DNA of 12,678 bases from Bacteroidia bacterium (GTDB lineage: Bacteria > Bacteroidota > Bacteroidia > Bacteroidales > CAJPTX01): assembly GCA_905373625.1 (NCBI GenBank), contig CAJPTS010000038.1, positions 1 through 12,678 of the forward strand, in the 5' to 3' direction. The position numbers and the translations under genes are program-made. The notes below the pieces were generated by a model, which was given only the letters and a program-made list of their open reading frames with translations, was not told the origin of the DNA and ran no database searches. Shown piece by piece: positions 1 to 6,686 of the stretch; position 1 is the stretch's first letter; the number at the start of each line of letters is the position of its first letter.

Positions 1-41
1 GTTTGTAACCGCAACAAGCTCTTGCTAAACAAAATCTTGCA

Positions 42-1571
42 CTAGATTTTACTACCCTCTCGCTTCAAATATTCCTCCAGACTCTCGGCATAAGTACGAT
101 CGTTCGAGAGACGTGGTACTTTATTCTGCCCACCAAGTTTTCCACGGTACGCCATCCAGCCTACAAAAGTGCCAGCGGGCAGGGAGTGTAGCGAGAGCTC
201 TGCGAGTGTAACATTGTTGTTACGCTTAGCCTCATAGTCTGAATTCAGCTCACAGAGTGCTGCATCTAAGATGTGAATAAAAGAATCGAGATCGGCTGGT
301 AGCTTTGCAAACTCCACATACCACTCATGTGCCCCCTGCGTATTTTCTTGCATGAAGCGTGGCGCTACGGTATATTCAGAGACCACCGCTCCTGTTTTTT
401 CACATGCCACACGCAGTCCCTGTTCGGCGTTATCGATGATGAGCTCCTCGCCAAAAGCATTGATGTAGTGCTTGGTGCGCCCCGTAATTCGGAGGAAGTA
501 AGGATCTGTACTCGAAAATTGCACCGTGTCACCAATTATATAGCGATAGAGCCCCGAGGTAGTAGTAATGACCATGGCATAATTCACGCCTGTTTTGACG
601 CCCTCAAGGGGTACAACCGTGGGAGAGTCTTTGCCAAAGTCTGACATCGGGATAAACTCAAAGTAGATGCCATAATCTACCATGAGTTGCATGTTCGTAT
701 CGGTAGGGTCGGTTTGTATACAAAAGAACCCCTCGCTCGCATTATAGGTTTCTAAATAATGCATTTTAGACGACGGGATGAGTGCTTCGTATTGTGCTCG
801 GTAAGGAACAAAGCTAATGCCTCCATGAAAAAAGACCTCCAGATCAGGCCATAGATCTGAAATAGTCTTTTTCTCCGTGACCTCGAGGAGGTATTTAAGC
901 ATGACAAGATTCCACGAGGGAACGCCACTTAAACTGGTTACGTGCTGTTTTACCGTCTCTTTGGCAATGCCTTCCAGTTTCTGTTGGAAATCTGCTGTAA
1001 GAGCTACTTTGCGGGAGGGGGTACGAATCCAGTCTGCCCACCTCGGTATGCGCTGGAGGAGTATGGCAGAAAGGTCGCCATCATGTGTAATACCGTGAGA
1101 CGCCTCTATTTTATGGCTGCCCCCTAAGGTTAATCCTTTACCCAGATAGAAGCGTGACGAGGGGTTTTGTTCTAAGAAAACTGCTAAGATATCGCGCCCC
1201 GCTTGGTAGTGACAATGCTTGAGGGCTTCGTCTGTTACGGGGATGTATTTGCTCTTACTGTTTGTAGTGCCCGATGACTTGGCAAACCAGCGCACCAGTC
1301 CTGGATAAAGGACGTCGCGCTTCCCAAGGCGCATTTCCTGTATGTAAGGCTCCAGTGTCTCGTAGGTGGTTAAAGGGAACTGGTTGGCAAACTGCGTATA
1401 AGAGATAATTGATGCCGCATTAAATTGCTGCCCATAGCAAGTTTGTCTCGCTTGTCGCAATAGCGTTTGTAAAGCTATCTCCTGTGCCGCAAGAGGTTGA
1501 TTAAGCGCCTCTGTCATGCGCCGCAACTGACGGTGAGCAACTTTCCGAACAATGGTATCTATAACACTCAT
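42..1571 (-). CDS. GH3-family acyl-adenylating enzyme (auxin-responsive-promoter-like family)
   Basis: A protein of 509 residues that matches the bacterial GH3 family in length and motifs. Plant GH3 enzymes activate carboxylic acids with ATP and join them to amino acids; the substrate of Bacteroidota members is not known to me. Visible motifs are an ATP-binding loop SSGTTNSKSKYIP (about residues 99-111), YNASEGFF (276-283), GLYRYIIGDTVQF (340-352) and ITGRTKHYINAFGEEL (362-377), which correspond in order to the adenylation motifs of the family. There is no signal peptide, so it should be cytoplasmic. I chose the ATG at 1571; an in-frame TTG at 1583 would add four residues, but family members usually begin close to MSVIDTIV-like sequence. 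It starts 32 bases after the trpS stop and is probably co-transcribed with it. No clear terminator is visible in the 41 bases left of its stop. Family assignment is confident; the reaction it carries out is not known. Confidence 0.9.
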   Translation of the reverse strand: MSVIDTIVRKVAHRQLRRMTEALNQPLAAQEIALQTLLRQARQTCYGQQFNAASIISYTQFANQFPLTTYETLEPYIQEMRLGKRDVLYPGLVRWFAKSSGTTNSKSKYIPVTDEALKHCHYQAGRDILAVFLEQNPSSRFYLGKGLTLGGSHKIEASHGITHDGDLSAILLQRIPRWADWIRTPSRKVALTADFQQKLEGIAKETVKQHVTSLSGVPSWNLVMLKYLLEVTEKKTISDLWPDLEVFFHGGISFVPYRAQYEALIPSSKMHYLETYNASEGFFCIQTDPTDTNMQLMVDYGIYFEFIPMSDFGKDSPTVVPLEGVKTGVNYAMVITTTSGLYRYIIGDTVQFSSTDPYFLRITGRTKHYINAFGEELIIDNAEQGLRVACEKTGAVVSEYTVAPRFMQENTQGAHEWYVEFAKLPADLDSFIHILDAALCELNSDYEAKRNNNVTLAELSLHSLPAGTFVGWMAYRGKLGGQNKVPRLSNDRTYAESLEEYLKREGSKI

Positions 1572-1603
1572 TGTCTTATGCAATATAAGAGTGAGCTACG
1601 CTC

Positions 1604-2614
1604 TCAAAAGAGACGTCTGATCCCAATAGCTTCGCGTACTAGTTTCAGCGTAGGTTGGGCACTCGATCGCGCTTTCTCTGCCCCAATACGAGCCGCTTTG
1701 CGGAGATAATCCACACTGCCCCAATACGCCGCAATCCGATCTTGTAAGGGCGATAGGAAGGCGATAATGTCCTCTGCAAGCTGCTTTTTCATGTCGCCAT
1801 AACGGATCTCGCACTTGTTGTAAAGCTCTTCGAAGTGGGCAAGCGTGTCGGGCGTAGAGACATGCGCCATGAGTGTAAACAGATTTTGAACTGGCTCACT
1901 CTTCGGTTGATTGGGCGTTGTCGGTCCTAAGTCTGACACCGCTTTCATCACTTTCTTGCGTATAATCTCGGGGGGATCTGCCAAGTAAATAGCATTACCT
2001 TCAGATTTTCCCATCTTGCCATTGCCATCTAAGCCAGGAATTTTTACCAGCGGTTTGTCAGATTTATACGCTTGAGGTAGAGGGAAAAGCTGTGTACCAT
2101 ACATGCGGTTAAAGCGCTCGGCGAAGTTGCGTGCCATCTCAAGGTGTTGCTCTTGGTCTTTCCCCACGGGCACTATATCGGCACGGTGGATCAGGATGTC
2201 GGCAGCCATCAGCGTCGGATAGGTAAGCAAGCCCGCATTGACATTGTTGGGGTTCTTCCGCACCTTCTCTTTGAAACTCGTGCAGCGCTCCAGTTCGCCT
2301 AAATAGGCATTCATGTTGAGGTAAAGATATAACTCTATGACCTCTGTAACGTCACTTTGTACATACAAGGTGCATTTCTCTATATCGAGCCCCGCAGCGA
2401 GATACTCGGCTAGGATATCGCGCACGGAGTCTTGCAAATGGTCAGGAGTAGGGTGCGTTGTAAGCGAGTGAAGGTCGGCAATAAAGAAATAGCATCTGTA
2501 TTTCTCTTGCATCTCCACAAAATTACGGAGTGCGCCTAGGTAATTACCCAGATGTAGGTGTCCTGTGGAGCGTATACCGCTCACGACGATCGGGAGCTTT
2601 TTTTGATTTTTCAT
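1604..2614 (-). CDS. trpS: Tryptophanyl-tRNA synthetase
   Basis: This class I aminoacyl-tRNA synthetase charges tRNA(Trp) with tryptophan in the cytoplasm. The 336-residue length is normal for bacterial TrpRS. The HIGH-type signature is GHLHLGNY at residues 18-25 and the KMSKS-type loop is KMGKS at 200-204. Active-site segments MAADIL (136-141) and PVGKDQEQH (149-157), typical of TrpRS, lie between them. The start is ATG at 2614, and the N-terminus runs directly into the beta strand leading to the HIGH motif, so no extension is needed. I see no strong Shine-Dalgarno. The 125 bases separating it from rlpA contain no convincing promoter or terminator, so it may have its own promoter or be read through from the envelope cluster. 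No leader peptide or T-box-like structure was recognised. Confidence 0.97.
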   Translation of the reverse strand: MKNQKKLPIVVSGIRSTGHLHLGNYLGALRNFVEMQEKYRCYFFIADLHSLTTHPTPDHLQDSVRDILAEYLAAGLDIEKCTLYVQSDVTEVIELYLYLNMNAYLGELERCTSFKEKVRKNPNNVNAGLLTYPTLMAADILIHRADIVPVGKDQEQHLEMARNFAERFNRMYGTQLFPLPQAYKSDKPLVKIPGLDGNGKMGKSEGNAIYLADPPEIIRKKVMKAVSDLGPTTPNQPKSEPVQNLFTLMAHVSTPDTLAHFEELYNKCEIRYGDMKKQLAEDIIAFLSPLQDRIAAYWGSVDYLRKAARIGAEKARSSAQPTLKLVREAIGIRRLF

Positions 2615-2739
2615 TGGTCAATGTATCAAATCACGCAAAAACAAAACGCTTATATATAACAAGAGTGTCTGTGAGTTAGTAAAATATCTATTCTACGCCC
2701 CTCCGTGTGGCCTTTGACGTGTATTTGCAAACACCGCTG

Positions 2740-3555
2740 TTACAACGAAATAATAAAACAATCAGGGAACTTCGCCACAACTTTTTCTTTCGCCTTGTCC
2801 GCTTCTGCGCGCGTTGCATATATGCCATAAAGAATTTTGTAGGCAGTAACACCCTCCTTCTCTACTGCTAAGATACGCAACTCAGATTTTACAGAAGCAT
2901 CTATGTCTGCGAGCCGTGAGAGCAAATTCCCAACACCGTTGAAACTCGCTAATTGTACCGAGAAGCCCGTAGCACTATTCTTGGTTACTTGTACGGCAAA
3001 GAGTTCGGTTTTGGAGGGGGCTGTCTGCTGCTTCTCATCGACTAACTCTAGCTGAATATTGGGCTGCGGTTTGGAGTCTAGCGGCTGTCCCAAGGGTTTA
3101 TATTCCGTAACGCCGCGGGCGGCATCTGATTTTTGTGTATCTGACGTTTTTTTTTCACTCTCTGCTGTTGGTGCTGAAGGAGTTGGCGGCGTCTCAGAGG
3201 TTATCTCAATACGAACTTTAACCACGCCTTTGACAATAATATCTAACGCCTCGGCAGCAGCGCGGCTCAAATCTATAATTCGATTGGGCGAGAACGGACC
3301 GCGATCATTTACCCGCACAACGACCTTTTTCCCGTTCTCCAAGTTTGTAACCTTGAGGTTCGTCCCATAGGGTAGAGTCATATGGGCACAAGTAAAAAGC
3401 GTCTTATCATACTTTTCGCCCGAAGCGGTGGAGCGACCGTGGAATTTGTCGGCATAGTAGGATGCCTGCCCCTCTTGGGAAAAACTCTTGTTCTGTGCAT
3501 ACCCCATGCTCCAAACAAGCATAGAAAACATGAGCGTTAAGATAGTTCTGTACAT
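2740..3555 (-). CDS. rlpA: Secreted RlpA-family septal-ring lytic transglycosylase with SPOR domain
   Basis: A 271-residue exported protein. A signal peptide covers about residues 1-20 (hydrophobic core ILTLMFSMLVWSMGYA). The double-psi beta-barrel RlpA domain spans about 28-117, beginning GQASYYADKFHG. It keeps His58 (CAHMTLPYGT) and Asp84 (VRVNDRGPF), matching the positions of the catalytic pair described for Pseudomonas RlpA. A low-complexity Pro/Ser/Thr/Lys linker (about 118-190) leads to a C-terminal SPOR domain (about 197-271, starting FSVQLASFNGVG). SPOR domains bind peptidoglycan stripped of stem peptides at division sites, and RlpA cuts that glycan. Absence of a lipobox Cys suggests a soluble periplasmic protein rather than the lipoprotein form known in E. 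coli. It begins 20 bases after the beta-barrel gene and is probably translated from the same mRNA. Enzymatic activity in this phylum is inferred from the conserved residues. Confidence 0.92.
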   Translation of the reverse strand: MYRTILTLMFSMLVWSMGYAQNKSFSQEGQASYYADKFHGRSTASGEKYDKTLFTCAHMTLPYGTNLKVTNLENGKKVVVRVNDRGPFSPNRIIDLSRAAAEALDIIVKGVVKVRIEITSETPPTPSAPTAESEKKTSDTQKSDAARGVTEYKPLGQPLDSKPQPNIQLELVDEKQQTAPSKTELFAVQVTKNSATGFSVQLASFNGVGNLLSRLADIDASVKSELRILAVEKEGVTAYKILYGIYATRAEADKAKEKVVAKFPDCFIISL

Positions 3556-3575
3556 CGTGTTTTGTATTTGCGAGA

Positions 3576-4268
3576 TTAACGAAAGACGTAATAGTACGCC
3601 AGCCCGACGCTCTGATTACGCACGTTAGAACGCGGTTCATCTTGTTTAGAAACGCGATCGCGGCTATAAAGATTCGTAAGGCGATACCAAGTCCGATATT
3701 CCAACATAAAATTGCCTACGGGCGTATGTATGCCTAAACCAGCGCCGCCTTCTATCCCCACTCCGAGCCGATTGTGCGTACTGAAGTAGAGTGGTTGTTT
3801 GTAGAGAGTGCTAGTCGTAGCCCCAATTCGCTCGTCCAAAAGATAATCTGCGTATCCTCCTGCCAACAACTCTACTTGAAAAAAAGAAATGGGGAACTTC
3901 AGATGCATGAAAAGCGGTAGGCGTAACCACGTTTCTCTGCATTCAAAGGGTTCTCCAAGCGCAACCGGGTGTCCTGTAATACGGGGAGAATATTCGGTAG
4001 TTTGGTAGCCCGTTTGTGTATAGAGGAGTTCACAGACCATACCCAAATACTTGTGCTGCGCGAGACGAAACGCAATTCCGCCCTCATAACTCGTGCGAGC
4101 CTTCCGATTTTGACTTGGCTGAAACGTAATATTGGCACTCCCGATCCCTGCACGCACCCCTACACTAATTTCACGCTCGCGACGCATACGCTCCTGCGCA
4201 AGGCTAGAAGTTTGTACGCAAGCGATAAGTAGAAACACTACACCGCTAAAAATTAGCTGCGGACGCAT
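3576..4268 (-). CDS. Outer-membrane beta-barrel protein (PorT-like family)
   Basis: A 230-residue protein with a signal peptide (hydrophobic core LIFSGVVFLLIACV, likely cleavage after SLA at about residue 24). The rest has alternating hydrophobic/polar strands and Gly-rich turns typical of a small Bacteroidota outer-membrane barrel: ISVGVRAGIGSANITF, a central region rich in aromatic residues, FQVELLAGGYADYLL, LGVGIEGGAGLGIHTPVG and a final strand VGLAYYYVFR. The ending strand with aromatic residues is consistent with an outer-membrane insertion signal. It fits the broad outer-membrane beta-barrel family that also contains PorT, but nothing in the sequence or neighbourhood singles it out as the T9SS component PorT. 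It lies 19 bases after the small thiamine-binding-family gene and 20 bases before rlpA, so an operon is likely. No specific cargo or function can be assigned. Confidence 0.8.
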   Translation of the reverse strand: MRPQLIFSGVVFLLIACVQTSSLAQERMRREREISVGVRAGIGSANITFQPSQNRKARTSYEGGIAFRLAQHKYLGMVCELLYTQTGYQTTEYSPRITGHPVALGEPFECRETWLRLPLFMHLKFPISFFQVELLAGGYADYLLDERIGATTSTLYKQPLYFSTHNRLGVGIEGGAGLGIHTPVGNFMLEYRTWYRLTNLYSRDRVSKQDEPRSNVRNQSVGLAYYYVFR

Positions 4269-4287
4269 AGGGGCTTCTCGCTTTCGG

Positions 4288-4596
4288 TTACTTTTCTAAG
4301 TTGGCTAGCTTTTCTTCCACCGAGCGCACTTTGCTTTGCATTCTGTTGTCTCGATCGGTTCGTATATCCATCGTAGCGTTAACATAGACGCGTGTGCAGC
4401 CGTCAAGTGCATTATATGCGGCTTCTATCACGGCGAGCGCCTCGTGCACTGTCGGAGCTTCAACCACGGTACTCATAGAGCCCAATTGACTCGGGTAGCC
4501 CATACGACGAATAGCTTGTTCTATCTTTGCCACGTAAGGCGACATACTCCCCATTTTGTCTGCTGGGAACATGGAAAAGTTAATTAAAACAGACAT
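4288..4596 (-). CDS. MTH1187 / UPF0045 thiamine-binding-family protein
   Basis: A 102-residue cytoplasmic protein. The opening MSVLINFSMFP, the central GSMSTVVEAPTVHEALAVIE stretch, VYVNATMDIRTDR near the end and the roughly 100-residue size match the MTH1187/YqgV (UPF0045) family. That family has a ferredoxin-like fold, and some members bind thiamine or a related ligand; whether this one does cannot be seen. I chose the ATG at 4596 because a perfect Shine-Dalgarno precedes it and the family starts here. The open frame continues up to 4764, but that extension overlaps the upstream gene and has no family resemblance. The start is four bases after the stop of the lipoprotein gene, which points to translational coupling. 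Its place among envelope genes is unexpected for a soluble thiamine-binding-type protein. Confidence 0.88.
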   Translation of the reverse strand: MSVLINFSMFPADKMGSMSPYVAKIEQAIRRMGYPSQLGSMSTVVEAPTVHEALAVIEAAYNALDGCTRVYVNATMDIRTDRDNRMQSKVRSVEEKLANLEK

Positions 4597-4600
4597 CAGA

Positions 4601-6325
4601 CTACTCCTCCAAATTTTGGTAATCAATATCAATATCGTACTCCCAGTTAGCACGCAACGCGAGAACTGCTTGGAGTTTATTATTCTTGTAGTAACGAACA
4701 GCTTCGGGTTGTTTGCGCTCCCAGTAGTTTCCCGTATCCCATTGCCCATTTGCATTGCGATCATCTACAATTCGCAAAGTATAACTATTCGGCGGTAAGT
4801 ACGGTATTGTGAGCTTTGTTGCTCCTACGGGTACGGCAACTGTGCGAACAACCGTACTCTTTCCGTCTGCGGTAAGTACTTGTACCAACGCGTGGGCAGG
4901 GAGTCCCTTCAGTGCTAGGTGTAGCACGGAAAACTGCGACGGATTTAAGGTAGTCACCTCGAGGTTTGTAGTATCATTCGTGCGTCCCCAAATATCAGAT
5001 ACGGCGCCTGGCAGAAGACGAACCGTGTAACGCTTACGGGGGCGGAGGGAAGCTGTCAAAGGGAACTCGCGCATAGAATTAGGTACTGCTAACACCGTAA
5101 TGGGGAGTTGTACGGTATCTTGTAAAAACAAGAAACGTGCAGGATCTATGTCTTTAACGGGCGCGGCAACCCGTATACGCAAACTATCAGAGAATGGAAT
5201 TCCCGCAGCTGCCCAAACAGAAGTAATACGCAATAACGAGTCTGCAAGGAATCGCCGAATATTTTGTTCTTCTCTATCGCCTTGTGCCGCAAAATTATAG
5301 GCAAGACGCAACGTATCGGTACGCCATGCAAAGCTATCTGCGACTGTAGCTTTATGTCGCAAGCGGAGCACCAACGTATCTTGTAAGACCATCCTTGCGT
5401 CCTTCAACCAGTAAAGGATTGTATCGCCTCCTGTTGACGACTCGCGTATCGCCTCTAGGGGCTCACCCTCCAGATTCGATAGTGTAAGCGAGTCTACGGG
5501 GGATTCGGAAAAGATAAGACGCAGCTGGTCGGGTTCTAGTCGTGTAGCAGCGAGCAGTGCCAAAGGTTTGCGCGAGTAGGAGAAAAGATTCAGTACCAAC
5601 GCTTGGGATACCGCATCGGGCTTTAGATGATACGAATGCACAAGGGAATCTGAAAATGCCACTCGCTCTTTTGGCTGATCGTAGAGATAATTACTATTGG
5701 CATCCTCGAGTGCAAAAAGTTTGAAGCTGCGCAAGGGGAGGTTGTCAAAAACGAAAAGTCCCGTAGAGTCAGAAACTGACACATAATTAGGCTGCTTGTG
5801 AGCAACTACCGAGTCCGCGTCTTCGGTATAAAGCATGATCTTTACACCTCGCACGGGAGTGTGTAAAAGCGCATCGCGTACTCGCCCTACAAAGAACGCC
5901 GAGTCTAGATGAGAGCCCGTTGCAAAATGATAGCGGGCGTCGCGGAAGGGATTATTCTCTGTAAGATCTCGGACAGCATTCCCCAAATTGAGGCGATAAG
6001 TGACATCGGGTTGTAGCGTATCTGCGATCTCAAAGACTAACGTGCGTCCTTGCAGTGTAGTGGCATATGGCCAGCGGAAGGGAGGGGAGAAATAAACCTC
6101 CTTCTGCACATCTTTGAGTGTTACATATTCGTTGAACGTGATACGAACACGCTTACCATTGAAATCTGTAGTACCCGAAGGCGGAATAGTGCGTACGATG
6201 TAAGGCGCTACTGTATCTCGAGCACCGCCACTGAGTGCAACGCGCCTTGCGCACTGCGGCAATAAGCACATGCTCCAGAGCAGCGAAAAAAGAATCGCTA
6301 CTAATATACCTCCCCCACGCTTCAT
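4601..6325 (-). CDS. Ig-like domain lipoprotein (SbsA-Ig / Big_5 type)
   Basis: A 574-residue exported protein. The N-terminus has a short hydrophobic segment (about residues 7-23) and then Cys25, followed by ARRVALSGGARDTVAPYIVRTIPP. This resembles a widespread Bacteroidota arrangement in which an N-terminal lipid-attachment Cys precedes a GG(x)(K/R)DT..P motif and an Ig-like domain (about 40-137, GTTDFNGKRVRITFNEYV). A carboxypeptidase-regulatory-like segment follows (about 144-223, GRVRDALLHTPVRGVKIML to DANSNYLYDQPKE). Then come further beta-rich stretches and a C-terminal DDRNANGQWDTGNYWERKQP motif (about 523-542). Such proteins are thought to be surface or periplasmic lipoproteins of unknown role. 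The residues before Cys25 (LLPQ) are not a standard lipobox, so lipidation is likely but not certain; Cys20 is an alternative. It is the first gene of the envelope cluster and has a promoter-like sequence directly ahead of it. Confidence 0.85.
   Translation of the reverse strand: MKRGGGILVAILFSLLWSMCLLPQCARRVALSGGARDTVAPYIVRTIPPSGTTDFNGKRVRITFNEYVTLKDVQKEVYFSPPFRWPYATTLQGRTLVFEIADTLQPDVTYRLNLGNAVRDLTENNPFRDARYHFATGSHLDSAFFVGRVRDALLHTPVRGVKIMLYTEDADSVVAHKQPNYVSVSDSTGLFVFDNLPLRSFKLFALEDANSNYLYDQPKERVAFSDSLVHSYHLKPDAVSQALVLNLFSYSRKPLALLAATRLEPDQLRLIFSESPVDSLTLSNLEGEPLEAIRESSTGGDTILYWLKDARMVLQDTLVLRLRHKATVADSFAWRTDTLRLAYNFAAQGDREEQNIRRFLADSLLRITSVWAAAGIPFSDSLRIRVAAPVKDIDPARFLFLQDTVQLPITVLAVPNSMREFPLTASLRPRKRYTVRLLPGAVSDIWGRTNDTTNLEVTTLNPSQFSVLHLALKGLPAHALVQVLTADGKSTVVRTVAVPVGATKLTIPYLPPNSYTLRIVDDRNANGQWDTGNYWERKQPEAVRYYKNNKLQAVLALRANWEYDIDIDYQNLEE
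4604..4610 (-). promoter_or_regulatory. Strong Shine-Dalgarno for the UPF0045 gene
   Basis: On the minus strand this reads GGAGGAG, seven bases before the ATG at 4596. It sits inside the last codons and next to the TAG stop of the upstream lipoprotein gene. None of the other starts I inspected (trpS, rlpA, beta-barrel gene, ligA) has a comparable site, as is common in Bacteroidota. It fixes the start of the small gene and rules out the longer frame. Confidence 0.75.
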
Positions 6326-6330
6326 TATTG

Positions 6331-6362
6331 CAAAAGTAGCGAAACGCCAAAAAACGGAGAAA
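6331..6362 (-). promoter_or_regulatory. Putative Bacteroidota-type promoter of the lipoprotein operon
   Basis: On the minus strand, TACTTTTG (6338-6331) fits the -7 consensus TAnnTTTG. A TTTC (6362-6359) lies 20 bases upstream, one mismatch from the TTTG -33 element at a suitable distance. Only five bases separate the -7 box from the ATG at 6325, so the start of transcription would fall at or next to the start codon. The match is by inspection only. Confidence 0.4.
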
Positions 6363-6572
6363 ATGTGCGCTCCACATTTAATAACTCAACTTTCGCAAAT
6401 AATTAACTACCTAAAATTCAATTAAAAAAAGTAGCATATTCTGTTTGGTAAAGTCGTTGAGTCTCAGTAACCTCACGTGTCCAAAATAAAAAACATGCTG
6501 CGACACAGATTATTCATCATTTCGGGCATAAAGTATCCCGATCAATGGTGGTGTCCGTTTTTTTAGGTTCAA

Positions 6573-6593
6573 AGTACGATGTACGAAGTACAC
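6573..6593. repeat. Three tandem 7-bp units, NGTACGA type
   Basis: The plus strand reads agtacga, tgtacga, agtacac in direct succession: three heptamers sharing GTAC at the same position. Because GTAC is self-complementary, neighbouring units can form small four-base-pair stems with three-base loops. The array lies 15 bases left of the second heptamer array. Confidence 0.75.
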
Positions 6594-6608
6594 GCAAGCG
6601 TCTATTTT

Positions 6609-6643
6609 CGTCTCTCGTCTCTAGTCTTTTGTCTCTCGTCTCT
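6609..6643. repeat. Five tandem 7-bp units, NGTCTCT type
   Basis: The plus strand reads cgtctct, cgtctct, agtcttt, tgtctct, cgtctct without interruption: five heptamers with consensus NGTCTCT and one changed base in the third. A looser copy, cgtctat, lies ten bases before the first unit at 6599-6605. On the minus strand, the direction of local transcription, the array is almost pure purine (AGAGACG type). It begins 43 bases past the stop of the DUF6913-like gene. Confidence 0.85.
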
Positions 6644-6686
6644 GAGGAAGGCGACACCTAATCCACTCGTTAAATGCGCGCTCTTG

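Larger units (their letters stand above)
6326..6686. other. 361-base intergenic region between two transcription units
   Basis: No gene or RNA was recognised here. The right part holds two arrays of 7-bp repeats (listed separately). The middle holds a small imperfect hairpin at 6523-6540 (CGGG, bulged C, ATA, loop AAG, TATCCCG), without a T-tract directly after it on either strand. The left part (about 6360-6500) is AT-rich and ends at the putative promoter of the lipoprotein gene. No canonical terminator for the ligA/DUF6913-like unit is visible. The only extended T-run on the plus strand (6558-6564) is not next to a stem. Confidence 0.7.

Noticed and set aside
327..644. A 105-codon open frame on the plus strand inside the GH3-type gene
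   Set aside because: Antisense to a well-conserved coding region and without any recognisable domain or start signal.
1584..1603. Hairpin between trpS and the GH3-type gene
   Set aside because: TGAG/CTCA gives only a four-base stem without a T-tract; the two genes are more likely on one transcript.
2615..2739. Promoter or terminator in the gap between rlpA and trpS
   Set aside because: Only weak fragments are seen: a TACATTG resembling a -7 box with a base missing, and the stretch GTGTTTGCAAATACAC with a four-base stem and no T-tract. Neither meets a reasonable standard.
3576..4268. Calling the beta-barrel protein PorT of the type IX secretion system
   Set aside because: The fold family is the same, but I see no PorT-specific feature, and the neighbours (UPF0045 gene, rlpA) do not support it.
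4597..4764. N-terminal extension of the UPF0045 protein to an ATG at 4764
   Set aside because: It overlaps the conserved end of the lipoprotein gene, has no family similarity, and the perfect Shine-Dalgarno directly before 4596 marks the real start.
6523..6540. Hairpin as terminator for the ligA/DUF6913-like unit
   Set aside because: The stem has a bulge and only seven pairs, and no T-run follows on the minus strand, so it does not look like an intrinsic terminator.
6573..6643. A degenerate CRISPR array
   Set aside because: Units are only 7 bp with no spacers of regular length, and no cas gene is present.
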